Below, piece by piece: positions 46,929 to 55,297 of a stretch of 64,000 nt of DNA (positions are counted from its first letter, which is position 1; each line of letters begins with the position of its first letter). The stretch lies in assembly GCF_003574735.1 (NCBI RefSeq), contig NZ_QORW01000006.1, positions 168,887 to 232,886 of the forward strand, in the 5' to 3' direction. The DNA is from Dongia deserti (GTDB taxonomy: Bacteria; Pseudomonadota; Alphaproteobacteria; Dongiales; Dongiaceae). Made by a program: the position numbers and the translations under genes. The notes below the pieces were generated by a model, which was given only the letters and a program-made list of their open reading frames with translations, was not told where the DNA came from and made no database searches.

Positions 46929-47123
46929 ATGTTAACGACTTCGCGTTTTTCGTCGGCCCCCATCTTCGCCATGGATTGGCTGGGCGAGGCCCTGCTGAAC
47001 TGGGGCTTTCTGCGCACGGGCCTCCGGCGGTCCGCGATCGAGGAACTGCCGGACCATCTGCGCCAGGATGTTGGGCTGCCGCCCGTCGACGGCCCGTCGG
47101 ACCCACGCGATTGGCGCTGGTAG
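46929..47123 (+). CDS. Small DUF1127-like protein 2
   Basis: A 64-residue protein with the same layout as its neighbour 65 bases upstream: WLGEALLNWGFLRTGLRRSA then IEELPDHLRQDVGLPPVDG, again the L-P-D-x-x-R-x-D-x-G core. AAGGAGA lies six bases before the ATG, a strong ribosome-binding site. It precedes leuD by about 107 bases. Confidence 0.6.
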   Translation: MLTTSRFSSAPIFAMDWLGEALLNWGFLRTGLRRSAIEELPDHLRQDVGLPPVDGPSDPRDWRW

Positions 47124-47230
47124 ACCCGTCCAAAAGATGTGCCCGCGTGAAGGGCTTGTGAGGGGCCGCCGCGCCGTGACATAACCGCCCGTCGGCGGCC
47201 CCACACGGCCGCTCTTCGCGGATATGTCTG

Positions 47231-47839
47231 ATGCAGAAATTCGACCAGCTCACCGGGGTCGCAGCGCCCCTGCCGATGATGAATGTCGATACCGACATGA
47301 TCATCCCCAAGCAGTTCCTGAAGACCATCAAGCGCACCGGGCTCGGCAAGAACCTGTTCGACGAGATGCGCTACACGCCCGACGGGAAGGAGATCCCGGA
47401 TTTCGTCCTCAACAAGCCGCAGTACCGCAATGCCAAGATCCTGGTGACCGGCGCTAATTTCGGCTGCGGCTCGAGCCGCGAGCACGCGCCCTGGGCGCTG
47501 CTCGATTTCGGCATCCGCTGCGTGATCGCGCCCTCGTTCGCGGACATCTTCTATAACAACTGCTTCAAGAACGGCATCCTGCCCATCACGCTGCCGCAGG
47601 AAGAGGTCGACAAGCTGATGGACGATGCCAATCGCGGCGCCAATGCCGTGATCTCGATCGATCTCGAGAAGCAGGAGATCCGCGGGCCGGACGGCGGTTG
47701 CATCAAATTTGAGATCGACGCCTTCCGCAAGCACTGCCTGCTGAACGGCCTCGACGACATCGGCCTCACCATGCAGAAGGCCGCCAACATCGACAGCTAC
47801 GAGCAGAAGGCCAAGGTCGGCCAGCCCTGGCTGTGGTAG
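47231..47839 (+). CDS. leuD: 3-isopropylmalate dehydratase small subunit
   Basis: A 202-residue protein: [60 protein letters not shown] (the swivel-domain signature) and [20 protein letters not shown]. It completes the LeuC active site. Same strand as leuC and leuB. Confidence 0.97.
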   Translation: MQKFDQLTGVAAPLPMMNVDTDMIIPKQFLKTIKRTGLGKNLFDEMRYTPDGKEIPDFVLNKPQYRNAKILVTGANFGCGSSREHAPWALLDFGIRCVIAPSFADIFYNNCFKNGILPITLPQEEVDKLMDDANRGANAVISIDLEKQEIRGPDGGCIKFEIDAFRKHCLLNGLDDIGLTMQKAANIDSYEQKAKVGQPWLW

Positions 47840-47866
47840 GCCGCCGGCGCTAGTCACACTCTCGTC

Positions 47867-47982
47867 CGTCATGGTCGTGGCCAATGGTTCAAGCGGGGCA
47901 CGACCATCCACGAGTTTGTCCGACGCGCCGCGGCTTTGCTCACCGAAACTCGTGGATGGTGGGACCAAGTCCGACCATGACG
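47867..47982. repeat. Nested inverted-repeat element (REP/MITE-like)
   Basis: The outer arms CGTCATGGTCG (47867-47877) and CGACCATGACG (47972-47982) match over 11 bp. The inner arms ACCATCCACGAGTTT (47903-47917) and AAACTCGTGGATGGT (47946-47960) match over 15 bp. The words 'gaccatccacg' and 'gaccatgacg' are, in my experience, common in interspersed palindromes of Rhodospirillales/Rhizobiales. It lies between leuD and leuB and encodes nothing. Confidence 0.75.
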
Positions 47983-48029
47983 AAAGGAAAAATCGGCGGC
48001 GTTGCCGCGTGCAAGTCTGAGGAAGCTAC

Positions 48030-49142
48030 ATGCCCACCAACAAGAAACTCCTGATCCTCGCCGGCGACGGCATCGGTCCTGAAGTGATGACGCAAGTGAA
48101 GCGCGTGCTGGACTGGTTCGCGAAGAACCAGGCGCTGAAGTTCGACGTCGAGGACGACCTGGTCGGCGGCTGCGCGATCGACAAGCACGGCATGCCCTTG
48201 ACTGACGAGACCATGGCGAAGGCGATGAAGGCCGATGCAGTGCTGCTCGGCGCCGTCGGTGGGCCGAAGTGGGACAATCTGCCGTTCGAGATCAAACCGG
48301 AGCGCGGCCTGCTCCGCCTGCGGAAGGATATGGAGCTGTTCGCGAACCTGCGTCCCGCGATCGTGTTCGACGCGCTGGCGGAAGCCTCGAGCCTGAAGAC
48401 GGAGCTGGTGGCCGGCCTCGACATCGTGATCGTGCGCGAGTTGACCGGCGGCGTCTATTTCGGTTCGCCCCGCGGCATCGAGACTCTGCCGAATGGCGAG
48501 CGCCGCGGCATCAACACCCAGGTCTACACCACCAGCGAGATCGTGCGCGTCGCGCGCGTTGCCTTCGAGCTGGCGCGCAAGCGGGGCCGCAAGGTCTGCT
48601 CGGTCGAGAAGGCCAACGTGATGGAAAGCGGCGTGCTGTGGCGCGAGGAAGTGACCAAGCTGCACAAGGCGGAATACAGCGACGTCGAGCTCAGCCACAT
48701 GTACGCCGACAACTGCGCCATGCAGCTGGTGCGCCAGCCCAAGCAGTTCGACGTGATCGTGACCGACAATCTGTTTGGCGATCTGCTCAGCGATTGCGCG
48801 GCGATGCTGACTGGCTCGCTTGGCATGTTGCCGTCGGCTTCGCTCGGCGCGCCCGACGCGAATGGCCGGCGCAAGGCGCTCTATGAGCCGGTGCACGGCA
48901 CCGCGCCCGACATCGCCGGCAAGGATCTCGCCAATCCGCTGGCGTGCCTGCTCAGCCTGGCGATGATGTTCCGCTATTCCTTCGACCTCGGCTCCTCGGC
49001 CGACCTGCTCGAGCAGGCCGCTAAGAACGTGGTCGCCGCTGGCTTCCGCACCGGCGACATTATGGCCGCGGGCTGCACCAAGGTCTCGACCACGCGCATG
49101 GGCGACGAGATTTTGAAGGAGCTCGATAGGCTCGCGAAGTAG
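48030..49142 (+). CDS. leuB: 3-isopropylmalate dehydrogenase
   Basis: A 370-residue NAD-dependent oxidative decarboxylase: [55 protein letters not shown], the metal-binding [19 protein letters not shown] and [20 protein letters not shown]. It carries out the third leucine step. It follows leuD across the inverted-repeat element and is followed by a hairpin. Confidence 0.97.
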   Translation: MPTNKKLLILAGDGIGPEVMTQVKRVLDWFAKNQALKFDVEDDLVGGCAIDKHGMPLTDETMAKAMKADAVLLGAVGGPKWDNLPFEIKPERGLLRLRKDMELFANLRPAIVFDALAEASSLKTELVAGLDIVIVRELTGGVYFGSPRGIETLPNGERRGINTQVYTTSEIVRVARVAFELARKRGRKVCSVEKANVMESGVLWREEVTKLHKAEYSDVELSHMYADNCAMQLVRQPKQFDVIVTDNLFGDLLSDCAAMLTGSLGMLPSASLGAPDANGRRKALYEPVHGTAPDIAGKDLANPLACLLSLAMMFRYSFDLGSSADLLEQAAKNVVAAGFRTGDIMAAGCTKVSTTRMGDEILKELDRLAK

Positions 49143-49172
49143 CTCTTCGCCCGCTTCTGTCCATACTCTTTC

Positions 49173-49202
49173 TGTCACCCCGGCTCTTCGGCCGGGGTGA
49201 CA
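49173..49202 (+). terminator. Hairpin after leuB
   Basis: A perfect 12-bp stem (49173-49184 with 49191-49202, TGTCACCCCGGC and complement) with the 6-base loop TCTTCG. No strong T run follows. It lies between the convergent leuB and phyH-like genes; terminator or REP-type palindrome. Confidence 0.65.
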
Positions 49203-49226
49203 TTGAATTGTGCGCAGCTGTTGGGG

Positions 49227-50198
49227 CTACTCAGCCGCCGCCGATTGTTCCTTCCAACTCCTCAAGCCCAGCAGCTTCTCGCCCAACTCCGTCAGCTTGG
49301 CGCGGTCGTAGCGCGTCTTCTCCCACTGCCGCGGATCGCCGGGGAAGGCATAGCCCTTGGGTGGCTCGCGATCGCGCCAGGATGCGATGCGCAACTCGCG
49401 CAGCGCCTGGTTATCTTCATCCGCCGGCGCCATGGAGATGTATTGCGCCATGCGCACGCGGTTCTCGGAGCGGTTCGGCCGGATGCCGTGCGCCAGCAGC
49501 GAGTTGAAGATCAGGAGATCGCCGGCCTGCATCGGCACGTTCACGATCTCGAAGCCGGTGGTGTCCGGCACCCAGCCGTTGCGGTCGGCAGGCTGCGTCT
49601 TGCGCCAGTCTTCCAGCGTGCGGAACAGCTCCGGCACGCATTGGAAGCCGCCCACTTCTGAGTCGGTATCGACCAGCGAGACCACGCCTTGCACGTTGAC
49701 CGGCAGCGGGTCCAACCGTGTGTCGGCATCCCAGTGGATGAAACCGTTGAAGCCGCGCGCCTTGCGGTTCGGCGGGTTCAGGTTCGCGCGATCGATCGTC
49801 ACCCAGAGCTCTTCTCGGTCCCAGATGTCAACAAACGCGTCGTAGACACGGCGGTGCTGGCGGTTGTCCCAAAGGTGCTGGTGGTTATAGATCTCCACCA
49901 TGCCGCTGTTGTTGAGCTCCTTCATCTCGTGATCGCGGAGCTGCGGTTTGTACCAAGTCGCCGGATCCTGCGGGTCCATCTCCTGGAACTCCCAGAGCAG
50001 ATCGACCAAACGGCGGACGTTCGCCGCGGGGACCGCGTTCTTCACCACGACATAGCCCCAGGTCGTCCAGTGCTCCCAATCGGCGGAGGAGAGCACGCGC
50101 AGCGGAAGCCGCTTCTTGATGTCCTTCAGCTGCGTGGTCGCGGCATAACCGACCGAGGGATTGCCGGGCTTGCCATCGCCATATCCATAGCGGTCCAT
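49227..50198 (-). CDS. Phytanoyl-CoA dioxygenase (PhyH) family protein
   Basis: A 323-residue Fe(II)/2-oxoglutarate-dependent oxygenase: WTTWGYVVVKNAVPAANVRR, the metal-binding HWD in GFIHWDADTRLDP, VGGFQCVPELFR, and the distal His and 2-oxoglutarate Arg in SLLAHGIRPNRSENRVRM. Substrates in this family are diverse. GGAGAGG precedes the ATG at 50198; the longer frame is not needed. Divergent from an AraC gene, which probably regulates it. Confidence 0.88.
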   Translation of the reverse strand: MDRYGYGDGKPGNPSVGYAATTQLKDIKKRLPLRVLSSADWEHWTTWGYVVVKNAVPAANVRRLVDLLWEFQEMDPQDPATWYKPQLRDHEMKELNNSGMVEIYNHQHLWDNRQHRRVYDAFVDIWDREELWVTIDRANLNPPNRKARGFNGFIHWDADTRLDPLPVNVQGVVSLVDTDSEVGGFQCVPELFRTLEDWRKTQPADRNGWVPDTTGFEIVNVPMQAGDLLIFNSLLAHGIRPNRSENRVRMAQYISMAPADEDNQALRELRIASWRDREPPKGYAFPGDPRQWEKTRYDRAKLTELGEKLLGLRSWKEQSAAAE

Positions 50199-50337
50199 GA
50201 ACACCTCTCCCAAAGCACAACAAAAACACAACAAGAGCAAAAGGTGCCGAGATGCTAGGTCAGCGCGCCAGGTCCATGTTCGCCGGCTCTGTCAAAAACA
50301 TATACTCATCGGTCAAGTTCGGCGTATTCTACGCGCG

Positions 50338-51207
50338 ATGAAGCCCATTTTCGAGAAAGTGACTGTGCCGGCGGGGGCGTCCTGGACCCTGTTCCACCGG
50401 CGGCTGCCCTCTTTCCCGTTCGAGTGGCACTACCACCCCGAATACGAGCTGACCTTCACGCTGAACAGCTTCGGCCAACGCTATATCGGCGACCACATCG
50501 CGCCCTACCGCGATGGCGACCTGGCGCTGGTCGGGCCCAATCTGCCGCACACCTGGCAATCGGCGCGCCCGATCGATCCGGCCAAGCCGCATACTGCCGT
50601 CGTCATGTGGTTCAACCAGGGCTGGGTCGAGCAGGTGCTGCGCCCGTTGCCCGAATTCCGTGCGACCTGCCGCATGCTGGATGCATCCACGCGCGGCCTT
50701 GGCTTCTCCCACAAGAGCGCTGCAGAGGCTCGGAGCCGCATTCTGGCGCTGCTAGCGCGCGATCAGACCGCGCAGGTGATCGGACTCATCGATCTCTTGG
50801 CCATGCTGGCGCGCGATGCCGATTTCATGCCGTTGTCGTCGCCGGCCGTCGCCGCAAAGGCGGTCAGCGAAAGCGAGGATGAGCGCATCGCGCCGGTGCT
50901 TGCCTATCTGCACGAGAACTATGCTGACCCCGCGCTCTCCGTCGCGACGCTCGCGCGCCGGGTCCATATGAGCCTCAGCACCCTGCATCGGCTGTTCCAC
51001 CGTCACGCGCATATGAGCGTGACGGATTATGTGGTGCAGCTCAGGATCGGCCGCGCATCGGCTCTGCTGATCGGGAGCGATCGCCCCATCGCCCATATCG
51101 CCGACGAGGCCGGCTACCACAACCTCGCCAATTTTCATCGTCAGTTCAAAGCGATGAAGGGCGTCACGCCGCGGGCATTTCGGCGGGCCTACCGGGAAAA
51201 GCGCTGA
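50338..51207 (+). CDS. AraC family transcriptional regulator
   Basis: A 289-residue protein: a cupin-like N-terminal sensor domain (FPFEWHYHPEYELTFTLNS, GDLALVGPNLPHTWQSA) and a C-terminal double HTH (LSVATLARRVHMSLSTLHRL, ADEAGYHNLANFHRQFK, GVTPRAFRRAYRE). It is divergent from the PhyH-type oxygenase with 139 bases between the start codons, suggesting it controls that gene in response to its substrate. The ATG at 50338 gives the usual N terminus. Confidence 0.9.
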   Translation: MKPIFEKVTVPAGASWTLFHRRLPSFPFEWHYHPEYELTFTLNSFGQRYIGDHIAPYRDGDLALVGPNLPHTWQSARPIDPAKPHTAVVMWFNQGWVEQVLRPLPEFRATCRMLDASTRGLGFSHKSAAEARSRILALLARDQTAQVIGLIDLLAMLARDADFMPLSSPAVAAKAVSESEDERIAPVLAYLHENYADPALSVATLARRVHMSLSTLHRLFHRHAHMSVTDYVVQLRIGRASALLIGSDRPIAHIADEAGYHNLANFHRQFKAMKGVTPRAFRRAYREKR

Positions 51208-51227
51208 GGCGGATTCCCTCTCTGCAC

Positions 51228-51268
51228 CTGATCCAGATCAAGCAACGGGAACGAAATTGCGCTATGCT
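51228..51268 (+). promoter_or_regulatory. FNR/FixK-type box with -10 element upstream of the stress gene
   Basis: CTGATCCAGATCAA (51228-51241) matches the FNR/FixK consensus TTGAT-N4-ATCAA at 9 of 10 positions. A -10-like TATGCT lies at 51263-51268, so the predicted start is near 51275 and the box centre is about 41 bases upstream, the classical class II activator position. Inferred: activation by a low-oxygen or nitrosative regulator. Confidence 0.6.
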
Positions 51269-51303
51269 CCGTTCCAACAACAATAAGGAGGAGGGCTTGG
51301 ACC

Positions 51304-52182
51304 ATGTCCTTCAAGCATGTTCTTGTTCCGCTGTTCGGGCTGGACTCGGATCGCACGGCGCTTGATGCAGCCCTGATCGTCGCTCGCGCTCATCAGGCCC
51401 ATGTCCAGGCGCTCCATGCGGTGGCCGATCCCTTGAAGACGACGCCCCTGATGGTCGATGTCGGTGTCGCGATTGCAGAAGTGGTAGCTGCTGCCGAACG
51501 CCACGCGGAAGCGCGCTCCGCGCAGGCGAAGTCGGCCTTCGATGGATGGATGCGGGCGAACAACGTCGCGCTCGGCGATCGGCCGGAACCGCACCCCAGC
51601 GCGACCGCGGAGTTCCGCGCAGAGAAGGGGCAGGAATCGGAGCTGCTCGCGCGCTTCGGGCGGCTGACGGACCTCATCATCATGGCGCGGCCGAAATCGG
51701 AGCAGGCGCTGGATCTGGTCGCGGTGGCGGTGGAGGATGCGCTGTTCTCCGCCGGTCGCCCCGTGCTGCTGATCCCCTCCGATTGCACGCCGGCGCAGCT
51801 CGAGGCGATGATGAATGGCGCTGCGATCATCTCCTGGAACGGCAGCATCGAGGCCATCCGGTCCATCAGCGCGGCGCTGCCGCTGCTCGGCGATCGTCCA
51901 CGCGTACGCGTGATCAATGTGCAGGATTCCCATGCCGGCGTGCAGTCGGCGGCCGACCTGGTACATTACCTCGCGTGGCACGGAATCTCGGCGTCGGTCG
52001 GCGAAGGCGCGGAGATGGGCGGCAGCATCGCCGAGAAGCTGCTGTTGGCCGCGCGCGAGGTCGATGCCGGCCTGCTGGTCATGGGCGCCTACACACACAG
52101 CCGCCTGAAGCACCTGGTGCTGGGCGGAGTCACCAGCCACATGATCGACGCCGCCAACGTTCCGGTCTTCATGACGCACTGA
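51304..52182 (+). CDS. Universal stress protein (tandem UspA domains)
   Basis: A 292-residue protein of two Usp domains. The first begins MSFKHVLVPLFGLDSDRTAL and ends VEDALFSAGRPVLLIP; the second ends LLVMGAYTHSRLKHLVLGGV and TSHMIDAANVPVFMTH, including the G-x9-G-(S/T) ATP-binding pattern typical of the nucleotide-binding type. Usp proteins help survival under starvation and anaerobiosis. The upstream FNR/FixK-like box fits this role. Monocistronic to judge by spacing. Confidence 0.92.
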   Translation: MSFKHVLVPLFGLDSDRTALDAALIVARAHQAHVQALHAVADPLKTTPLMVDVGVAIAEVVAAAERHAEARSAQAKSAFDGWMRANNVALGDRPEPHPSATAEFRAEKGQESELLARFGRLTDLIIMARPKSEQALDLVAVAVEDALFSAGRPVLLIPSDCTPAQLEAMMNGAAIISWNGSIEAIRSISAALPLLGDRPRVRVINVQDSHAGVQSAADLVHYLAWHGISASVGEGAEMGGSIAEKLLLAAREVDAGLLVMGAYTHSRLKHLVLGGVTSHMIDAANVPVFMTH

Positions 52183-52282
52183 TCGCGACCGCTCTCCCCT
52201 ATTGACGAGTAGTCCGCAACCGGCCGTGATGGGCCGGCTCATGCGCGACTATGCTTAGTCCAATTCATAAGGAGGGGCAGAT

Positions 52283-52630
52283 ATGCTCTACAAAGGCGGC
52301 TGCCATTGCGGCAACTTGGCTTTCGAAGTCGAAGGTGAATTGACCGAAGTCGTTTCCTGCAACTGCTCGATCTGCTCGCGCAAGGGTGCATTGCTGTGGT
52401 CCGTGCCGCGCGACAAGCTGCGTCTGCTGGGTTCGGGGCAGGGTGTGGGGCGCTACACCTTCAACAACCACGTCATCGAACATCGCTTCTGCCAGACCTG
52501 CGGCATACACCCCTATGCCGAGGATGCGGGCTCGCAGGAGGGACGCTCGGCTTACATCAACGTGCGGTGCCTGGAGGGTGTGGAGGCCGCTTCGTTGCCC
52601 GTCATCAATTTCGACGGCCGCGCGATGTGA
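52283..52630 (+). CDS. GFA/CENP-V family zinc protein
   Basis: A 115-residue protein with the family's zinc-binding cysteines: GGCHCGN at the N terminus, SCNCSICSRKG in the middle and FCQTCGIHPYAED. GFA relatives (for example glutathione-dependent formaldehyde-activating enzyme) bind glutathione adducts; the actual substrate here is unknown. AAGGAGGGG precedes the ATG. A paired-arm hairpin without a T run (near 52220-52237) lies upstream. Confidence 0.88.
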   Translation: MLYKGGCHCGNLAFEVEGELTEVVSCNCSICSRKGALLWSVPRDKLRLLGSGQGVGRYTFNNHVIEHRFCQTCGIHPYAEDAGSQEGRSAYINVRCLEGVEAASLPVINFDGRAM

Positions 52631-52692
52631 TGTCGGCTTCCGGCCCGCCCGTTCGTCCTTGCTGATGAGAGGCAAGCAGCGGAGGCGACGCG

Positions 52693-53319
52693 ATGAGAAA
52701 GCTGATCTTGAGAATGAACCTGTCGTTGGACGGCTTCATGGGCGGTCCAAACGGCGAAATCGACTGGATCTTCAAGAGCTTCGATGACAGTGCGAGTTCC
52801 TGGACCGTCGAGACGCTGTGGCAAGTGGGGGTCCACATCATGGGCAGCCGCACCTTCCGCGACATGGCGGCCTATTGGCCGAGCTCGACCGATCCCATCG
52901 CAGCGCCCATGAACGAAATCCCGAAGGTCGTCTTCACGCGCAGAGGGTTGGAACAAGCCTCGACGACCCAGGCCCTGAAGGATGCGCCACGCGCGCAAGC
53001 GAAAGGCTCCGCTGCGGTCCCGCCTTCCGTTCTGGAGTCCTGGGCCAATCCGGGGATCGCGCGCGGCGAGCTGGCCTCCGAGATCGCGCGGCTGAAGCAG
53101 CAGCCCGGCAAGCCCATCTTGGCGCACGGTGGGGCCAGCTTCGCGCGCAGCCTCGTGCGGGAACGGCTGGCCGATGAATACTGGCTGCTTGTGTATCCGG
53201 TCGCGCTCGGTCGCGGGCTGGCGCCCTTCTCGGATCTCGATCGACCGCTCGACCTCAAGCTTGTGAGCTCGACCGCATTCGACGGCGGCTTGGTCGCGCA
53301 CACCTATCGGCCAGTATGA
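52693..53319 (+). CDS. Dihydrofolate reductase family protein (RibD C-terminal-like)
   Basis: A 208-residue protein: RKLILRMNLSLDGFMGGPNG, VHIMGSRTFRDMAAYWPSS, KVVFTRRGLEQA, ILAHGGASFARSLVRERLAD and LVYPVALGRGLAPF. This is the YwjB/RibD-C group of NADPH-dependent reductases, widespread and mostly uncharacterised, distinct from FolA. Its stop overlaps the convergent PNPOx-like gene by 16 bases. Confidence 0.88.
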   Translation: MRKLILRMNLSLDGFMGGPNGEIDWIFKSFDDSASSWTVETLWQVGVHIMGSRTFRDMAAYWPSSTDPIAAPMNEIPKVVFTRRGLEQASTTQALKDAPRAQAKGSAAVPPSVLESWANPGIARGELASEIARLKQQPGKPILAHGGASFARSLVRERLADEYWLLVYPVALGRGLAPFSDLDRPLDLKLVSSTAFDGGLVAHTYRPV

Positions 53320-54284
53320 TCCCAGGTGCCCGTGCGCAGTGACTGCGGCGACCAGCCATCCGGCTGGAAGGTCCAGCGCAGCGGCAGCGCATCGGGGCGG
53401 TAGAGCATGCGGCGCGGGGAGAAGCGCCACAGGCGCTCCGCGCCTTCGAAAGCGGCGATCTCCGGCGAGTCGAGGATCACCTCGGCGTCGCCGGTGAGCT
53501 GCAGGAGGTCGCCGGCCTCGAAATCGACGAACAGCAGCCCGGCCTTCGGATTGGCAATCAGGTTGCCGAGGGTGTTGAAGAACCGATTGCCGGAGAAATC
53601 CGGAATCGTCAGCACACCGTCCGCATCGACGCGCACGAAGCCAGTTTTGCCGCCACGATGTGAAACATCGACCTCGCGTCGACCCGGTGCACGGTCGACG
53701 TAGGATGCGACGAAAAAGGTATCTGCCTGGGCGATTATCATCCGCGCGAGCTCGTTCAGCCGGTCGAGCACGCGTGGCGCTTCGGCCGTCGGTGCGGAGG
53801 GGTCCCGCACGAATGCGAAATCGCGCAGCTGGATGTATTGCGGGCAATTGCCGAAGCTCTGGTGGACAGTCACGTCGAATCCTCCGTCGTCGTGTCGCCG
53901 CACCAAGCCATTCAAGCGATTGCGGCGCCGCGTATGCAGCTCGATGCCGAGCAGGCCGACGGCATCGCCGTCATTCATGCCGTCATCCGCAGGATCGGTC
54001 CCCTCGCGCGCAGCCGCAATGCTGAGCCGGTACGGATCGGGCGCGTGCAGGAAACCCGGACTGCCGGTGCGGATCGTCGCCCAGGCATCGCCTTTGCTGT
54101 CGACCGCTCCCGCCACGATGAACGGCAGTTGCGGATAGAACAGCCGATGTTGCTCGATCAGATGATCGCGCAGGAGCAGATGCCCGTGCGCTGCCAGCTT
54201 CTCGGCGGAACCGGCGCTGCGCTGCATGGCGACCTCGCCGGCGTGCCAAGGCGAAGCGAAAGCCTGTTCCGCAACGTTCGACAT
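53304..54284 (-). CDS. Pyridoxamine 5'-phosphate oxidase-related flavoprotein
   Basis: A 326-residue protein. The split-barrel flavin domain shows FIVAGAVDSKGDAWATIRTG, FVASYVDRAPGRREVDVSHR, IPDFSGNRFFNTLGNLIANP and FVDFEAGDLLQLTGDAEVIL. This is the long, two-barrel PNPOx-like type, not PdxH. The ATG at 54284 follows GAAAGG; an ATG eight codons earlier overlaps the GST stop. It is downstream of, and probably co-transcribed with, the GST gene, suggesting a detoxification role (inference). Confidence 0.85.
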   Translation of the reverse strand: MSNVAEQAFASPWHAGEVAMQRSAGSAEKLAAHGHLLLRDHLIEQHRLFYPQLPFIVAGAVDSKGDAWATIRTGSPGFLHAPDPYRLSIAAAREGTDPADDGMNDGDAVGLLGIELHTRRRNRLNGLVRRHDDGGFDVTVHQSFGNCPQYIQLRDFAFVRDPSAPTAEAPRVLDRLNELARMIIAQADTFFVASYVDRAPGRREVDVSHRGGKTGFVRVDADGVLTIPDFSGNRFFNTLGNLIANPKAGLLFVDFEAGDLLQLTGDAEVILDSPEIAAFEGAERLWRFSPRRMLYRPDALPLRWTFQPDGWSPQSLRTGTWDHTGR

Positions 54285-54304
54285 GGCTGACCTTTCTTTC
54301 CTGC

Positions 54305-54916
54305 TCATGCCGCGTGCCGGACCTGCGCCTTCTGGAATGGGACGAAGCCTGGCAGCGCCTCGATGCGGCGAAGCCAGGCCTGGACGTTGCGATAGGGGGA
54401 GAGGTCGACATTCCCCTCCGGCGCGCGCGCGATATAGCTGTAGAGCGCGACGTCTGCGATGGTGGGCTGGGGCGCGGCGATCCAGCTCCTGCTTGCCAGT
54501 TCCTCGTCGATCACCGTCAGCACCACATGGGCGCGGGCGATCACCTCCTCGGCACTGAACTTGGCGCCGAACAGGGTGACCAGGCGTGCAGCCGCGGGCC
54601 CGAATGCGATCTGCCCCGCCGCGACCGACAGCCAGCGCTGCACCGATGCCGCGGCTTCCGGCGTTTCCGGCAGCCAATCGCTCCGGCCATACTTCTTCGC
54701 GAGATAGACCAGGATCGCGTTGGAATCGCTGATGATGGTGCCGTCATCATCCAGCACCGGCACCTGCCCGAACCGGTTCAGCTTCAGGAACTCCGGCGCC
54801 TTGTGCGCGCCCGCGGCGAAGTCGACCGGCACCAGCTGATGTTCCACCCCGATCAGCGACAGGAACAGATGCGCGCGATGCGCATGGCCGGATACCGGAT
54901 GGTGGTAGAGTTTCAT
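54305..54916 (-). CDS. Glutathione S-transferase family protein
   Basis: A 203-residue [43 protein letters not shown] (cis-Pro), [15 protein letters not shown] and the C-terminal [13 protein letters not shown]. The Ser in the N-terminal HPVSGHAHR loop is the likely glutathione-activating residue, as in theta/beta-like forms. GGAGAGGG precedes the ATG. Paired with the PNPOx-like gene downstream. Confidence 0.92.
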   Translation of the reverse strand: MKLYHHPVSGHAHRAHLFLSLIGVEHQLVPVDFAAGAHKAPEFLKLNRFGQVPVLDDDGTIISDSNAILVYLAKKYGRSDWLPETPEAAASVQRWLSVAAGQIAFGPAAARLVTLFGAKFSAEEVIARAHVVLTVIDEELASRSWIAAPQPTIADVALYSYIARAPEGNVDLSPYRNVQAWLRRIEALPGFVPFQKAQVRHAA

Positions 54917-55036
54917 GGGTCCCTCTCCCTGGTGAGTGCGCAACGCGCTCGTCGCATCTCAAGATGATTATTTCAGGCACAGACGGAAGTAGGGCAATTC
55001 AGGAGTAACTCTTCCAAAGTACGAGAGGTCAGTTCT

Positions 55037-55053
55037 GCCGGCGTTTCGCCGGC
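55037..55053 (+). terminator. Small hairpin upstream of the asd leader
   Basis: GCCGGC (55037-55042) and GCCGGC (55048-55053) pair around GTTTC and are followed by TTTCCCG. It may be a weak terminator or just part of the leader region. The stretch 54917-55143 otherwise shows no gene. Confidence 0.35.
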
Positions 55054-55143
55054 TTTCCCGTCACTTTTCTATCGACAGAGGCCGCGAACCTCTGTAAAAG
55101 GGCCGCCGACCGGAGCCAGCGGGCTCATTGAGGGATTTGTAAC

Positions 55144-55218
55144 GTGATCCAGTCCGTGATCACCCTGAAGACCAAGAAGACCACCGGCACCAAGACCGGG
55201 TGGTGGAGCGCGGCCTGA
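55144..55218 (+). CDS. Candidate Thr/Lys-rich leader peptide of asd
   Basis: A 24-residue ORF: GTG start with GAGGG about eight bases upstream, stop TGA at 55216. Residues 6-18 read ITLKTKKTTGTKT, with six Thr (all ACC) and four Lys (all AAG), then GWWSAA at the end. Thr, Lys and Ile all derive from aspartate semialdehyde, the product of the downstream gene. The ORF is placed and sized as in amino-acid attenuators, with a terminator 33 bases after the stop. Two tandem Trp codons near the end also recall trp leaders but suit the geometry less. Not known to me as a described leader. Confidence 0.65.
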   Translation: MIQSVITLKTKKTTGTKTGWWSAA

Positions 55219-55280
55219 CGGGATCTCGACGGATCAAAGGAAACCAGGGGCCGCAGCAAGATGCGGCCCTTTTTGCTTTT
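55210..55280 (+). promoter_or_regulatory. Candidate transcription attenuator of asd
   Basis: The terminator is GGGCCGCA (55248-55255), loop GCAAGA, TGCGGCCC (55262-55269), then TTTTT-GC-TTTT. The alternative pairing is GCGGCC (55210-55215, the last two sense codons of the leader) with GGCCGC (55249-55254), which destroys the terminator. A ribosome finishing the leader would cover 55210-55215 and allow termination; one stalled on Thr/Lys codons (55162-55197) would leave it free and allow read-through into asd. The terminator lies 18 bases upstream of the asd ribosome-binding region, with no other gene between. Confidence 0.65.
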
Positions 55281-55297
55281 AGGTGAAGGAGCGGATC

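Noticed and set aside
55144-55218. Reading the asd leader as a trp operon leader because of tandem Trp codons
   Set aside because: No trp gene follows, and a ribosome stalled at 55201-55206 would cover the antiterminator arm; Thr/Lys fits gene and geometry better. Not fully excluded.
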